The translations under genes and the position numbers were made by a program. The notes below the pieces were generated by a model, which saw only the letters and a program-made list of their open reading frames with translations, had not been told where the DNA came from and did not search any database. From Bombella pollinis (GTDB lineage: Bacteria; Pseudomonadota; Alphaproteobacteria; Acetobacterales; Acetobacteraceae), in NCBI RefSeq assembly GCF_026385485.1, contig NZ_JANIDX010000003.1:215344-279343 (forward strand): a DNA stretch of 64,000 nt, written 5' to 3'. Below are positions 63,804 through 64,000 of the stretch, piece by piece (the first letter of the stretch is position 1; every line of letters starts with the position of its first letter).

Positions 63804-63837
63804 GGCCGCCCCTCTCATTATAGGGGCGGTTTTTTTA
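63804..63837 (+). terminator. Intrinsic terminator after accA
   Basis: A perfect 8-bp stem, CCGCCCCT (63806-63813) with AGGGGCGG (63822-63829), is followed by seven or more T residues. No gene is seen in the remaining 160 bp to the window end. Confidence 0.85.
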
Positions 63838-64000
63838 TGGTGAGACTGGTATGTGGCAGCTTTAAGGGAGTTTTTTAGTATCTTGGAACGCTCTGTATTA
63901 CATCAATAATTCTTCACAATAACCTCGTTTGGCTCTTTTCCTCTGCTTCCCCCTTTGCAGTTAATGGCTCTTTTGGCGGATACTGTTTTGATATCAAAAT

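Overview
The window is chromosomal DNA of an alphaproteobacterium, most likely an acetic acid bacterium (Acetobacteraceae). This rests on gene content and order: dgt-argS-SPOR-scpA-scpB-tatB-tatC-serS, a fused shikimate kinase/3-dehydroquinate synthase beside xerD and accA, a class II DAHP synthase, a DUF2076 protein and several FUSC-type efflux genes. The moderate base composition would suit an insect- or nectar-associated genus such as Bombella or Saccharibacter, but the genus is inference. No rRNA, tRNA, insertion sequence or CRISPR array was seen.

Layout. 1-10.6 kb: the end of rodA, a LysE exporter, glyQ-glyS on the minus strand, a DUF2076 protein, a Rieske-FAD reductase, an AT-rich acetyltransferase gene, aspS, and a predicted nucleotidyltransferase. 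10.6-16.2 kb: an AT-rich two-gene minus-strand operon that I identify as a RADAR anti-phage system (rdrA ATPase, rdrB adenosine deaminase). 16.3-26 kb: xthA and erpA (minus), then a long plus-strand housekeeping operon from dgt to serS. 26-34.4 kb: an uncharacterised lipoprotein, a SUV3-like helicase (minus), ferredoxin-NADP reductase, glutathione reductase and a FUSC transporter. 35-43 kb: DAHP synthase, pncB, an acidic unknown protein and gltX; then cysS-trmJ-Kir channel on the minus strand. 43-51 kb: an efflux region with a MATE pump, a four-gene tripartite FUSC system (YtcA-HlyD-FUSC-outer membrane factor) and an MFS pump. 51-64 kb: a candidate structured RNA, rpsD, prfC, a secreted EEP-fold protein, carbonic anhydrase, alaS, GtrA, OmpA, aroKB, a 67-aa membrane protein, xerD and accA.

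The most notable system is RADAR. RdrA has clear Walker A and B motifs. RdrB keeps every adenosine-deaminase signature (HxH, HxGED, GHG, SDDPG), so both should be active. The two genes are coupled by a TAATG overlap, and rdrB ends 4 bp inside a convergent nucleotidyltransferase gene of the COG3541/RlaP type, a family linked to RNA repair. Other points are a possible free-standing small RNA with its own TTGACA box upstream of rpsD, a perfect 11-bp inverted repeat before the MFS gene, and an intrinsic terminator lying inside the signal-peptide codons of the gene after carbonic anhydrase.
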